Counted from the stretch's first letter, positions 28,618-37,100 are shown. The stretch: DNA of 38,771 bases from an uncultured Bacteroidales bacterium (GCA_903830915.1 CAIKVR010000436.1:1-38771); one strand, 5' to 3'. Notes: a model not told the origin generated them from the sequence alone. Made by a program: numbers and translations.

Positions 28618-30375
28618 CTAACGAATAACTTTAATCCCTTTGGGCAAAGTAATGGTTGACTTTATGCTACCATCATTCCGTTTTTCATGTTTTAGGTATA
28701 TAACGCCTAGTGGAGTTGGATACGTGCCTTCTACCCATTTTAAATCGCCCAAATGAGGTTCGATTCTAATTTTCCGGCAACCAGCTTCAAGTACCGTAAC
28801 TCCCAATACATGTTGCGATAGCCAAGCTGTTGGCCCTGACGACCAACCATGGCAGAAGCTATTGCGCAAACCTTTGTAACAATAAGCTCCATATTGAGCG
28901 TGTACATCTACTTTCCCAACGGGTGTTATCTCATCAATTCTGCCTGCATTTTCCATCCATTTTAGATCAAAATCTTCCCAAAAAGTGGTGGCTCCTAAAT
29001 CAATCATGCCACCCCAATAGTTTCGAATTAAATCTATGGCTCCGGCATAATCACCTGACATTGCCCGTGCTTGAAGTACGTAATATCCGTAAAAAGTTGA
29101 AATCCCCTCCGTCGGTTTAACTGACAAGTAATCCTGATTTACTTTTTTTGCATCTTCCAATTGCGATAAGGCCAATAATGCAGCAGCCGATTTGCTCTGA
29201 TTCGGGTCTGGAATATGTTTTTTAAGTAACTGTTTAGTGCTAGTATATTGTATTTCTTTCTCCTTTTGATTAAATAGGGTTGCTATTTTTACACCGGCAT
29301 CAAAAGTCATTATCATCATCGATTGTAATCCTGCATGAATAGCTTGTGAATCCGGACTGGTTGGCCAATCAAGGAAACGCCATCCATCTAAGTTTTCTTT
29401 CCCATCTGCATCGATTTTTTTCTCTAGCAAATCGAGTGTAGCATACATGTAATCCATGTTTTTTTCCAAGTATTTCACATCTCCATTGTTCAGATACCAT
29501 TGATATTGTATCAATATCCACCACATAGAATACGAACTTATCCCATTCATATAGTCGGGCAGTTTTGTAATATTGCGTGTCAGGTCGAGACTTTTTGGCA
29601 CCACTTCATTGTATCCAAACACCGAAAGGATGGTCATTACTTCTGGATGCATATCACCTATCCATACCAATCGATCCCGTTTAATACCATCCCAAAGAAA
29701 ATTTTGCATATTCAAATAAACCGTATAGGCACCTGTTTGCCAAATCTGGTTCAATCGATCATCGTTCGACTTAAATGAACCTAACCATGGGATATCTCGT
29801 TGAACGGCTATTGCTCTAATTTCTTTCAGTTTAAGTTCTCTTTTTTGGTCGAGTAGTTCGATTTTCACAAACCGGAATCCACTATTTCCAATTTCTATTG
29901 ACCCCAACGAAGGCACAGAAAATTCATATTCTCGAATAGCATGATCGTTCGTAGCAGATGATCCCTCTACTTTGCTCATCGCTTCACTCACTGATTCTCC
30001 CAAAGTAATTTTCACTTTTATAGGCGAGTTCCCGGCACACATCCCCGTTACTAACTGAATACCTCCATGCATTTCTTTACCAAAATCAAAAAGAATGGCA
30101 CTATTTACCTTATCCCCTCCTTTTATGACACATAAATTATCACTTAATAAATCGGGTTGACCATTGCCGGCTTCCAATAGTTTTTGCGAATTTATTATGA
30201 ATTGTCCAGAAGTGTTCGATTGCCATACAATTTTCAAAGGAGTAACATATTCCCTTGTAAAAATGTCTGGTTTTCTTGTATTGCTAAAGTTCTGAGTAAG
30301 CTGAGCGTTACAAAAATCTATAAATACAAAAAATGTCAGTACTACAATAGTGATTATTCTTAAATTCAGTCGCAT
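28618..30375 (-). CDS. GH78-like alpha-L-rhamnosidase, short form
   Basis: This protein of about 585 residues has a start chosen at 30375, where the signal peptide MRLNLRIITIVVLTFFVFID begins; in-frame ATGs at 30384 and 30435 would only lengthen the n-region. It has one beta-sandwich domain (about 25-195), a barrel and a C-terminal beta domain. In the barrel, WDGIKRDRLVWIGD gives D229, D234 and D241 with the same 5- and 7-residue spacing as the GH78 acid cluster of the enzyme at 5283-8060. Asp replaces Glu at the middle position. GATTFWEDFD supplies the probable base E467, and CHGWSSGP is a family tail motif. It lacks the extra N-terminal domains of the longer enzyme, so specificity probably differs. 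A 195-bp gap (30376-30570) separates it from the interrupted upstream gene. Confidence 0.85.
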   Translation of the reverse strand: MRLNLRIITIVVLTFFVFIDFCNAQLTQNFSNTRKPDIFTREYVTPLKIVWQSNTSGQFIINSQKLLEAGNGQPDLLSDNLCVIKGGDKVNSAILFDFGKEMHGGIQLVTGMCAGNSPIKVKITLGESVSEAMSKVEGSSATNDHAIREYEFSVPSLGSIEIGNSGFRFVKIELLDQKRELKLKEIRAIAVQRDIPWLGSFKSNDDRLNQIWQTGAYTVYLNMQNFLWDGIKRDRLVWIGDMHPEVMTILSVFGYNEVVPKSLDLTRNITKLPDYMNGISSYSMWWILIQYQWYLNNGDVKYLEKNMDYMYATLDLLEKKIDADGKENLDGWRFLDWPTSPDSQAIHAGLQSMMIMTFDAGVKIATLFNQKEKEIQYTSTKQLLKKHIPDPNQSKSAAALLALSQLEDAKKVNQDYLSVKPTEGISTFYGYYVLQARAMSGDYAGAIDLIRNYWGGMIDLGATTFWEDFDLKWMENAGRIDEITPVGKVDVHAQYGAYCYKGLRNSFCHGWSSGPTAWLSQHVLGVTVLEAGCRKIRIEPHLGDLKWVEGTYPTPLGVIYLKHEKRNDGSIKSTITLPKGIKVIR

Positions 30376-30570
30376 GGTATGCATGGTATATTGTTGTTTT
30401 ATTTCAAGTTTATTTTTTCTTGCTGCTAGAAGCATAAATAATTTATAATGTCAAAATAGATGTGACAAAATTTTACAAACGATAAGTCGCAAAGAATGTT
30501 TTTGGTTATGATATTGTTTAACTGCGACATAGCGTTCAAAACACCACATTATTTTTGTCGTATTTTTGAC

Positions 30571-32235
30571 TTAAAACAGAACAACAACAACATTATTCCC
30601 GTTTGTGTATATTATTTTTAGGGCTCCCCCTTCATCAAGTTTTTTCCACAAATAACCTTCAGCATTCAGTTTGGTTAAAGATTTTAATTTTGCACCCGAA
30701 ACAGTAACCGATTTGGGTTTGGATGTTACACGTAATACCACTTCCGATTGATTATCATAAGTTGAAAAACTTATTTTATTTTTTTCGTATTTTATTTTTT
30801 GGACAACCGAACTAGATTTTAGTAAATGATTTCCAGCAGGCACCCATTCTGGTATTGCAGCCATCCCCTCCATAAAGTGACGAATATAATCGGTATAACC
30901 ATCGGAGAACCAAATTTCAGTGCCCCAATTATGACCGGTTTGCACAACACCATCAGGTTCACTCATATAAGTTGCATGATTAAAGTAACGATATGCTTCT
31001 TCTTTGAACCATGCATCGCCTGTACGTTCGTACCAAAGAGCACAAATGGACGCATAACGAGCGGTATGGCTTCCCATAGGCAAATAACAGCCAGTTTGTT
31101 CGTTAATTGCATTCATACCCGGCTCACTAAAGGTATTTTTTACCCACCAAATTAAACCAGGTACTGTAGTAGCAATATTAGGATCTCGATTAGGATTCTT
31201 TATTATGTAACGCGCCATTTCCATGGGCGAATTATTTACTCTATTCAAATTTATTGGATCGATACGAATGTCTTCGAAATAACCTTTCCAGATGGATGTT
31301 TTCACAGGACCTTCCGAAGTAAATAACCAATACCAAACGATTTCAGATGCTTTTTGATAAGCTGCAACTTTGTCTGCCGGTAGTTTTTCGCGACTACCAA
31401 TGCGAATTAATTCATCAATTAAACGTAAGTTTTCAACCACATGAGAGGTGTAGTCTTAGGTAACTTCACCCTTTTCAGCTTTCACTCGAAAAGGCCACGG
31501 AGATGTAATTTTTAATGTTGGCCAATATAGTCCTTTATTATCACTTTTACCCTTACGCACACGTTTTGCTAAAGCATCGGCACACTGAATAGCTGCTTCG
31601 AGATATTTCTTTTCGCTTGTAATTTGATAAAATTTTAAATAATGAATTCCCATTTCTCCAATTTTATCTACTTCCAACGCATAAGAGCCATCGCCTCGAC
31701 CAATATTTTCTTCTGTTCTGGCGGTATCAAATTTAGATGCTCCGTCGTAAATAATTTCACCAGCTTCCGAACTTGCATAAGGTACAGATGCCCATTCCCA
31801 ATTTGAAGGAGTGGTGCCGTACTTAAGTTGATGATCGAGCGCCAGACAGGCTATTGAAATCATAGATTCATCACCTGTAAAATTCCGCCAATCTATAGCC
31901 AAACTTTGTACTATGCCGCCATTTACTACAATTGGATTATGTGGCCAATCAGAACCAAAAAAGCCGCCTTTTCCATCCCGATACATTGAACAGTGTGTCA
32001 AATACAAAGGAAGATGGTTTGTAGGACTCAACGGACAATTTTTCCAAAAATTAACTGCTTGTTGTACTACTTTTTCATACGCTGCCCCTGGTTTTTGAGG
32101 CATATAGCGTGCTAATAGTTTACCTGAGTTATCAAGGTTTACTTTTGCGCCACACATACTGTCTACTTTATATTGTGCATATACCAGAACCAAGGTTCCG
32201 ATTAGAAAAAAAAAGGTGAAAATGAGCTTTTTCAT
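30571..32235 (-). pseudogene. Exported (alpha/alpha)-type glycan-active protein split by one in-frame TAA
   Basis: Two open stretches, 32235-31459 and 31455-30571, are in the same frame and separated only by a TAA at 31458-31456. Read through, they give 554 codons with one stop at codon 260: ...AEKGEVT, stop, DYTSHVVENLRLIDE.... The protein starts with a signal peptide (MKKLIFTFFFLIGTLVLVYA). It shows helical-toroid motifs on both sides of the stop (QSLAIDWRNFTGDES, MGIHYLKFYQITSEKKYLEAA, SHTARYASICALWYERTGDAWF, EAYRYFNHATYM) and a C-terminal beta region. A single substitution from CAA, AAA or GAA would explain the stop. The family is not recognised; a glycosidase or lyase fold is likely. Recent inactivation or a sequencing error are the main explanations. 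Confidence 0.82.
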
Positions 32236-32313
32236 TTGATATATATTAATTTGAACTTTTATAAATTCGAAAACATAATTTGATAAAAGAATTTAGTATA
32301 ATAAACAGTTTCC

Positions 32314-33885
32314 CTATTCATTCACCAAACCCTTATCCACATTCATCAATTTTTTTGTAGAAAACACAGTAATGCTCATTCCGGGTATTTTATCCTTTAT
32401 TTTCAAACCACTTGTTTCTTTTAATGGATTCATTTTTACAGTATTTTTGTTGCGCTGACAGTAATCAAACCGATAAGTGTACCATTTTTTGTAATTGTTT
32501 TTTCCTTTTATCACAAAATTAGCATTAAGTGTTTCTTGCTTGTCGTTTACCACCAATATGGTTGCTTGAGTTTTGTTCGGACTAATAAACGACGCCACAT
32601 GTAACGCAGGAATTGAATCTTCGGGCGAATAGTTTGAAATGTCAGTTTTCACTACATACGATTTTCGGTAAATATAACGGTTAAGCATTCCGTAACCATA
32701 ATAGGTGTTTTCCTTGGGTTGGTATTTTTCAGGGTTCAACATTTTAAAATTCTTACGGTCGTAAGTCTCGATAAAGCCCCATTGACCATCCAAATTATTG
32801 CGGTTTAGTAAACTCCAACGACTAAAACCATCCACACCCAAGTTGCTAAATCGTACTGCAAATTCAACATCCTTCAGCATTGCGGCGTACATTGATGGGC
32901 CACGATCGTCACGTTTAAGTCCAAACTGCATGGTGCCGTGTTCTGAAAAGAAAAAGGGCTTGTTATTGTCATGAGCAATTTTTACTGCAGCTTTTACTGG
33001 TTCGGAAAACAGTTTCAAGGTTGGATTCCAATCTTTACTTTCGCGATTATCCCACCAGTCGTTTATGGTCATGTACTCGTGATAAGTAAAGGCATCCACT
33101 AAGAGTGTATAATTTTTTTGAGTATTTTGCGATTCCCAGAAATAAAACATTTCTTCGGGACCTGTCATGGCAATCTGAATTTTTTCCATTTGTATTTTAC
33201 TTCGCAATAAAGTGAGTGCAGGAATAATTGATTGCGAAGTGCGTCCATCTGCATTTTTCCACCACGACCAGCCATGATGCGGTTCGTTGGCAATCCCCAA
33301 ATAACTGATGCAGGTATATTTTTTTACGTACAATAAATGTTTTAGCAAAGCAATAATGCCATCCGACCATGCATCAATATCGGCAGGTCCACTTTTGATG
33401 ATTCCCAAAGCATCGCTTTGCAATTCTTTATGAGCTAGCCATTTTGCATTGGGGTACATTTCCTGCAATTGAACAGTTACGCCATTCTTCTCGAAATAGT
33501 CGAGGTAACGGTACAATACCTTCATCTCCCTGTTATCGAAAGAAAACTGTCCTTTTTCGGGTTCAAAAACGCGGTGTTCCACACTCAAACGGGTATAATC
33601 CATGCCCAACCAGTCCATGTACGACTCGATTTTTTCCCACGCATTTTCATCGTTTGCCTCAGGAGTTGCACCCCATGAGCTTCCACCCCAACTGCGATAA
33701 CCACCGTTGCACTCGTTCAGCACCACCACCGAATCCATAATGGCAAAAGTATTCATACCAAATCCTGCAGCCATTTTATTGACTACTGAGTCGGTGTTTA
33801 TACTGATTTTTATTTGTGAAGTAGCCATTAAGCTTTCAAAACAAACAAGGAACGAAAAAATTAAATATTTTAATTGTGTGTTCAT
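32314..33885 (-). CDS. Clan GH-A glycoside hydrolase
   Basis: This 523-residue exported protein is predicted to be a retaining TIM-barrel glycosidase. YLGIANEPHHGW (195-206) carries the acid/base E201 in the usual Asn-Glu-Pro, and FFFSEHGTMQ (311-320) carries the nucleophile E315. The C-terminal roughly 120 residues are a beta-sandwich (HVASFISPNKTQATILVVND), as in GH30, GH39 or GH5 relatives. I cannot fix the family. The signal peptide is MNTQLKYLIFSFLVCFESLMA. It is the first intact gene after promoter copy D, and a fragment of another gene lies between. The gap to the next gene is 78 bp. Confidence 0.82.
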   Translation of the reverse strand: MNTQLKYLIFSFLVCFESLMATSQIKISINTDSVVNKMAAGFGMNTFAIMDSVVVLNECNGGYRSWGGSSWGATPEANDENAWEKIESYMDWLGMDYTRLSVEHRVFEPEKGQFSFDNREMKVLYRYLDYFEKNGVTVQLQEMYPNAKWLAHKELQSDALGIIKSGPADIDAWSDGIIALLKHLLYVKKYTCISYLGIANEPHHGWSWWKNADGRTSQSIIPALTLLRSKIQMEKIQIAMTGPEEMFYFWESQNTQKNYTLLVDAFTYHEYMTINDWWDNRESKDWNPTLKLFSEPVKAAVKIAHDNNKPFFFSEHGTMQFGLKRDDRGPSMYAAMLKDVEFAVRFSNLGVDGFSRWSLLNRNNLDGQWGFIETYDRKNFKMLNPEKYQPKENTYYGYGMLNRYIYRKSYVVKTDISNYSPEDSIPALHVASFISPNKTQATILVVNDKQETLNANFVIKGKNNYKKWYTYRFDYCQRNKNTVKMNPLKETSGLKIKDKIPGMSITVFSTKKLMNVDKGLVNE

Positions 33886-33922
33886 AATTGTATTAAAATT
33901 AGACTTTCATAAGTGTTAGTTT

Positions 33923-34207
33923 CTAAGTATTTTCAAATCTGCAAACATTTGTAAACACATTTACAATGCCTTGGTTATATATTTCCACAAATTGAAGATC
34001 ACTTGGCAACATATTGCCACTCTCGTCGGTTGCTCTAAATTTGCTTCCGGCAATAAGTGCATCCATTATTTTATCAAAAGGCGAATTATATTCATTTGCC
34101 AAATTAATAGCACCCACCAATCTGTCTTCGGAACTTAGTTTGCGCATTAAATCGCATCCGACCCTGTAAATGGTGTCACCTAATGCTTTATTCTGAAACC
34201 GATGTAA
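33923..34207 (-). pseudogene. 3' fragment of a mannitol-1-phosphate 5-dehydrogenase-like gene
   Basis: About 94 codons match the C-terminal end of MtlD-type dehydrogenases: HRFQNKALGDTIYRVG, then RKLSSEDRLVGAINLA, IMDALIAGSKF and IYNQGIVNVFTNVC, ending in TAG. The family pattern RF-N-L-D-RVG-RKLS-DRL is easily seen. Intact members have about 380 residues, so roughly three quarters is missing. The open frame extends upstream to a TTG near 34237, but those residues (VVRFYFCIL) are the -7 box region of promoter D, not dehydrogenase. The fragment would lie in the leader of the unit D transcript, before the glycosidase ATG at 33885. A deletion next to the promoter is inferred. Confidence 0.78.
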
Positions 34208-34214
34208 TAGTATG

Positions 34215-34280
34215 CAAAAATAGAATCTTACTACCAATAAATTAAATGCTTTTTTATCTGATTATGATACTTTTTCTACA
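34215..34280 (-). promoter_or_regulatory. Promoter copy D: direct-repeat element plus -7 box
   Basis: On the minus strand the element at 34280-34246 begins TGTAG (TGTCG in the others) and carries half-sites AAAAAGTAT and AAAAAGCAT, 21 bp apart. Exactly 23 bp downstream is TATTTTTG (34222-34215), a full match to TANNTTTG, with a poor -33 region (ATTGG). It faces the dehydrogenase fragment and the long enzyme unit D. Confidence 0.8.
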
Positions 34281-35232
34281 TATTAGCAGAATATAGACTA
34301 AAGTTAATAACCGTTTCAAAAAGCAAAGCCATCAAGATATAAATCCCTATTGCTTTACCGTTATTATTCAGACCAATATCTCATTTAAGTCTAATCTACA
34401 AATTCCGGCAAAGGCATATTAAATATTAATATCATTGGACTTTGCTTCTTGAATGGAATTTCACCCACCAAAGCTTTCTAATTTCTTTTACATAAAAAAA
34501 GTATTGATAAACATTTCGGCTTGCAAAAAACATAATGCGTATTGTTGAAAATGAAATAATTACAGTCCCAATTAAAGGTTATTTAATTCAGAAATTAAGT
34601 CTGAAAATCTGAGACTAAATTGAAACAGGCAATTTATAAACAAAGATGACTTACTAACAAGTAGGAATAAAAGTGAGAAGGTTCTCTTTTCTACCCTTAC
34701 GCTAAAACGTAAAGCTAAAAAGCGACATTAAAAAGACAAACCATACAAAATCAAGTTTTTGTAGGTATTTTCATTATTCTAACATATATTTAAGTTGTAG
34801 GTTAAGACACAATTTAGTCATAATTGGTAAAATTTTATTATCTCATTCGTGATAGATTTTAAATTTTTGTTCAATTTAATAAACTTTATCCTTTATTGTA
34901 ACTTGCAAATTGAAAAAAGTTACAAAGCTGCAAGTAATTGTACTCGAAAAAGATTTATGAAATTAGAGAAATTTTTGAAAGAGTTCAGAAAAACATCCTT
35001 GCAAAAATTCAATAAATAATTGCTTTTTCTTTTAAATATAGAATAGCTTTCTAAAAACATAAGAGCTTTTTTGCTTTCAATATATTTAAATGCCATATTA
35101 AAGTTCCTTTCACCTGCCACTTAACGCCACCCCCTGCCAAACGATGACAGCACACTCCTAATATGATAATAGGTTGATTTACAAACATAACTTTACCGGC
35201 GAATAAAGTATTCACCATAAAAAAGTAAAGTT
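34281..35232. other. AT-rich gap between glycan locus and conjugative-element module
   Basis: No convincing gene, RNA gene or integrase lies here. A 66-codon minus-strand frame at 34920-35120 is Lys/Phe/Asn-rich and has no recognisable motif, so it is not called. The right end holds a GC-richer patch (about 35111-35156) with two CCTGCCA copies 20 bp apart, then the inverted repeat over the next start codon. The boundary of the mobile element probably lies in or near this gap, but I see no defined end sequence. Confidence 0.5.
35113..35139. repeat. Direct repeat CCTGCCA, 20-bp period
   Basis: CCTGCCA occurs at 35113-35119 and 35133-35139, almost two helical turns apart, in a GC-richer patch of an otherwise AT-rich gap about 100 bp upstream of the DUF4099/DUF3945 gene. 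It is a possible regulator site of the conjugative element, but two 7-bp copies are weak evidence. Confidence 0.3.
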
Positions 35233-35235
35233 ATG
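35186..35235 (+). promoter_or_regulatory. Inverted repeat enclosing a start codon
   Basis: CATAACTTTAC (35186-35196) is the exact reverse complement of GTAAAGTTATG (35225-35235), whose last three bases are the ATG of the next gene. Between the arms are 28 nt with an inner GAATA/TATTC hairpin. In RNA the stem would bury the start codon and the bases just before it. As DNA it would be an 11-bp dyad operator. Confidence 0.6.
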
Positions 35236-36594
35236 AATGAGAATGTAAACGACCAGGATGTGCTGTTGGTCACAGACAAAAAAGGCAACGGATTGGATGT
35301 TGTATCAGAAATAGGTAAAGATGGAAAGATGAAGTCTGTCAGTCCGAAATCTGAAAATGAACCATTATTTTTAAAGCTTGACAAGCAAGGGAATGTATTG
35401 GATAATTTCTTTTCCAATTTTCGTAATCAGTACAAAGATCCCACACACTTCCAATTCTTCAAAGTACCGGCCAAGCTGGTCGAAAGCATGTCTGCTCTCT
35501 TGCAGGAAATGCTGAAACAGCCGGAAAATCCCTTGAACAAGGAAACGCTCGATAAACATCGCGTTTCATCTGTTGAAATTTCGAACAAGCAGAGCTATCA
35601 ACCTATTGATGAAAGTCGTATTGATTGGAAACAGTTGGAAAAATTGGGCGTCACACGCGAAACGCTGGAAAAGACAGGTAGTCTCGATGCGATGCTGAAC
35701 TGGGGAAAATCACCCGTACTAATCCCCATCACACCTAAGTTTGACGAAATGACGCTTCGAACCGATGCACGCTTGTCTTTTCGGGAAGTCGAGGGGAAAT
35801 TGACAGTAGCTATTCATGCTGTACGCCGGTCACCCGAATTGGATAGACCGTTCTTTGGTATTCATTTTTCAGATGCTGACAAAAAGAACCTTCTCAACAA
35901 TGGAAATGCCGGACGAATCCTTGCCATTGAATTTCCCGGACAACAGCCAACTCCTTCCTATATTTCAATTGATAAACTGACCAATGAATTGGTGGCTGTC
36001 AGAGCTGACAAAATTCGTATTCCGAATGAAATAAAAGGTGTGTCTCTTGATGATAAGCAGTTGCAGAGTTTGAAAGATGGTAAGGCTATTTATTTGGAAG
36101 ATATGTTATCCAAAAGTGGAAAGCCCTTTAATGCTACAGTTCAAATCAACGCAGATAAACGGGGAATTGAATTTAGTTTCGACAACAACCAAACTCAAAG
36201 CCAAAATCAAACGAATTCCGAATTTGCCATTCCCTCTAAATTGGGTGGGATAGATTTGCCTGAAGCCGACCAAAGCAAACTCAAAGAAGGTGGAACCATT
36301 CATGTAACCGGCATGAAAGACCGCGAAGGTCAGGAATATAGTGCGTATGTGAAAGTAAATACGGAAGAAGGCAAACTGAATTTATATCGATGGGATCCTG
36401 ACAAATCCAATGCAAAAGAAGTAAGTCCTGATGAAACGAGTAAAACGCAGGTAGCAGTAAACACGGATGGTAAAACCAATGAAGCCTCCAATAAAATAGA
36501 TGCACCATTGAAAAAAGGTCAGACGAAACCAACAGAAGGTCAAGATAAAAAAGTGGATGATAAGAAAACTGTTAAACCCAAATTACATAGATAG
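35233..36594 (+). CDS. DUF4099/DUF3945 protein of a CTnDOT-type conjugative element
   Basis: This 453-residue soluble protein has no signal. A DUF4099-like segment (about 126-206, IDWKQLEKLGVTRETLEKTG...NWGKSPVLIPI) is followed by about three DUF3945-like repeats. These start near 208 (FFGIHFSDADKKNLLNNGNAG), 262 (IPNEIKGVSLDDKQLQSLKDG) and 333 (IPSKLGGIDLPEADQSKLKEG). The Lys/Thr-rich tail (about 395-453) is disordered. Such proteins are standard cargo of Bacteroidales conjugative transposons, often next to a topoisomerase gene, and their exact role is unknown. No topoisomerase is present upstream here. The start is the ATG in the right arm of the inverted repeat. It is on the opposite strand to the glycan locus. 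Confidence 0.88.
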   Translation: MNENVNDQDVLLVTDKKGNGLDVVSEIGKDGKMKSVSPKSENEPLFLKLDKQGNVLDNFFSNFRNQYKDPTHFQFFKVPAKLVESMSALLQEMLKQPENPLNKETLDKHRVSSVEISNKQSYQPIDESRIDWKQLEKLGVTRETLEKTGSLDAMLNWGKSPVLIPITPKFDEMTLRTDARLSFREVEGKLTVAIHAVRRSPELDRPFFGIHFSDADKKNLLNNGNAGRILAIEFPGQQPTPSYISIDKLTNELVAVRADKIRIPNEIKGVSLDDKQLQSLKDGKAIYLEDMLSKSGKPFNATVQINADKRGIEFSFDNNQTQSQNQTNSEFAIPSKLGGIDLPEADQSKLKEGGTIHVTGMKDREGQEYSAYVKVNTEEGKLNLYRWDPDKSNAKEVSPDETSKTQVAVNTDGKTNEASNKIDAPLKKGQTKPTEGQDKKVDDKKTVKPKLHR

Positions 36595-36656
36595 CAAATG
36601 TCTAATTGTATTCAGAAAATGATTATTTATAAGAGTCAAAACAAAAAACATTAAAC

Positions 36657-37100
36657 ATGAACAAAAATATCGAACCGGTTGAGTTGTCCTATTACCGACT
36701 CAGCCTCCAGTCTTTCCTACAGGACAGCCATCCCGAACTGGCAAATGATTCCGAATTTATTGCAAGCCGTGGCGACCTGGCTGTCCAAACTTATTCACAA
36801 AGCATAAAGGCTGGGCAATCCCACAATCACGCCGAAGCATTGGCAAGTGAAGTGCTTTATAAAGGCCTTTACTTTTCAAAGCACGATACTCTTGTCAATG
36901 TGTTGTGGAATGAGTTTTATCAGGAAGTGCCGCAAGGTTCTGCCAATCATCTGGCTCAAAAACTACTTGCCTTTTGTGAAAGTGTTTTTGCAAAATATCC
37001 CCTTTCGGATGATTTTGCTTATGAGCCGGAATTCAATGAGCTGTATACTGAACTGACAGGAACTATCGTCATTTGGATGGAAGAACATGAGCTTCAATAA
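36657..37100 (+). CDS. DUF1896 family protein of the conjugative element
   Basis: This 147-residue soluble, mostly helical protein shows the DUF1896 pattern: SYYRLSLQSFLQDSHPELA (about 11-29), FIASRGDLAVQTYSQSIKAGQSHNHAEALASEVLYKGL, then FAYEPEFNELYTELTGTIVIWMEE. The family is known from Bacteroidota conjugative elements and lies next to the large methylase/helicase gene, but its function is unknown. It follows the DUF4099/DUF3945 gene by 62 bp, and its stop overlaps the next start by 14 bp, suggesting coupled translation. Confidence 0.88.
   Translation: MNKNIEPVELSYYRLSLQSFLQDSHPELANDSEFIASRGDLAVQTYSQSIKAGQSHNHAEALASEVLYKGLYFSKHDTLVNVLWNEFYQEVPQGSANHLAQKLLAFCESVFAKYPLSDDFAYEPEFNELYTELTGTIVIWMEEHELQ

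Noticed and set aside
30485-30530. Possible fifth copy of the promoter element (TGTCG and TATCATAA nearby) and a GTCGCA/TGCGAC inverted repeat
   Set aside because: The distance between the parts is wrong, the second half-site is not at 21 bp, and no TANNTTTG box follows at 23 bp.
34540-34720. Short dyads such as AGTCT/AGACT and GAGAA/TTCTC in the AT-rich gap
   Set aside because: Arms of 5 bp are expected by chance, and they have no fixed relation to a gene.
34920-35120. 66-codon minus-strand frame in the gap
   Set aside because: Lys/Phe/Asn-rich composition expected from AT-rich noncoding DNA, with no domain, no promoter and no partner gene.
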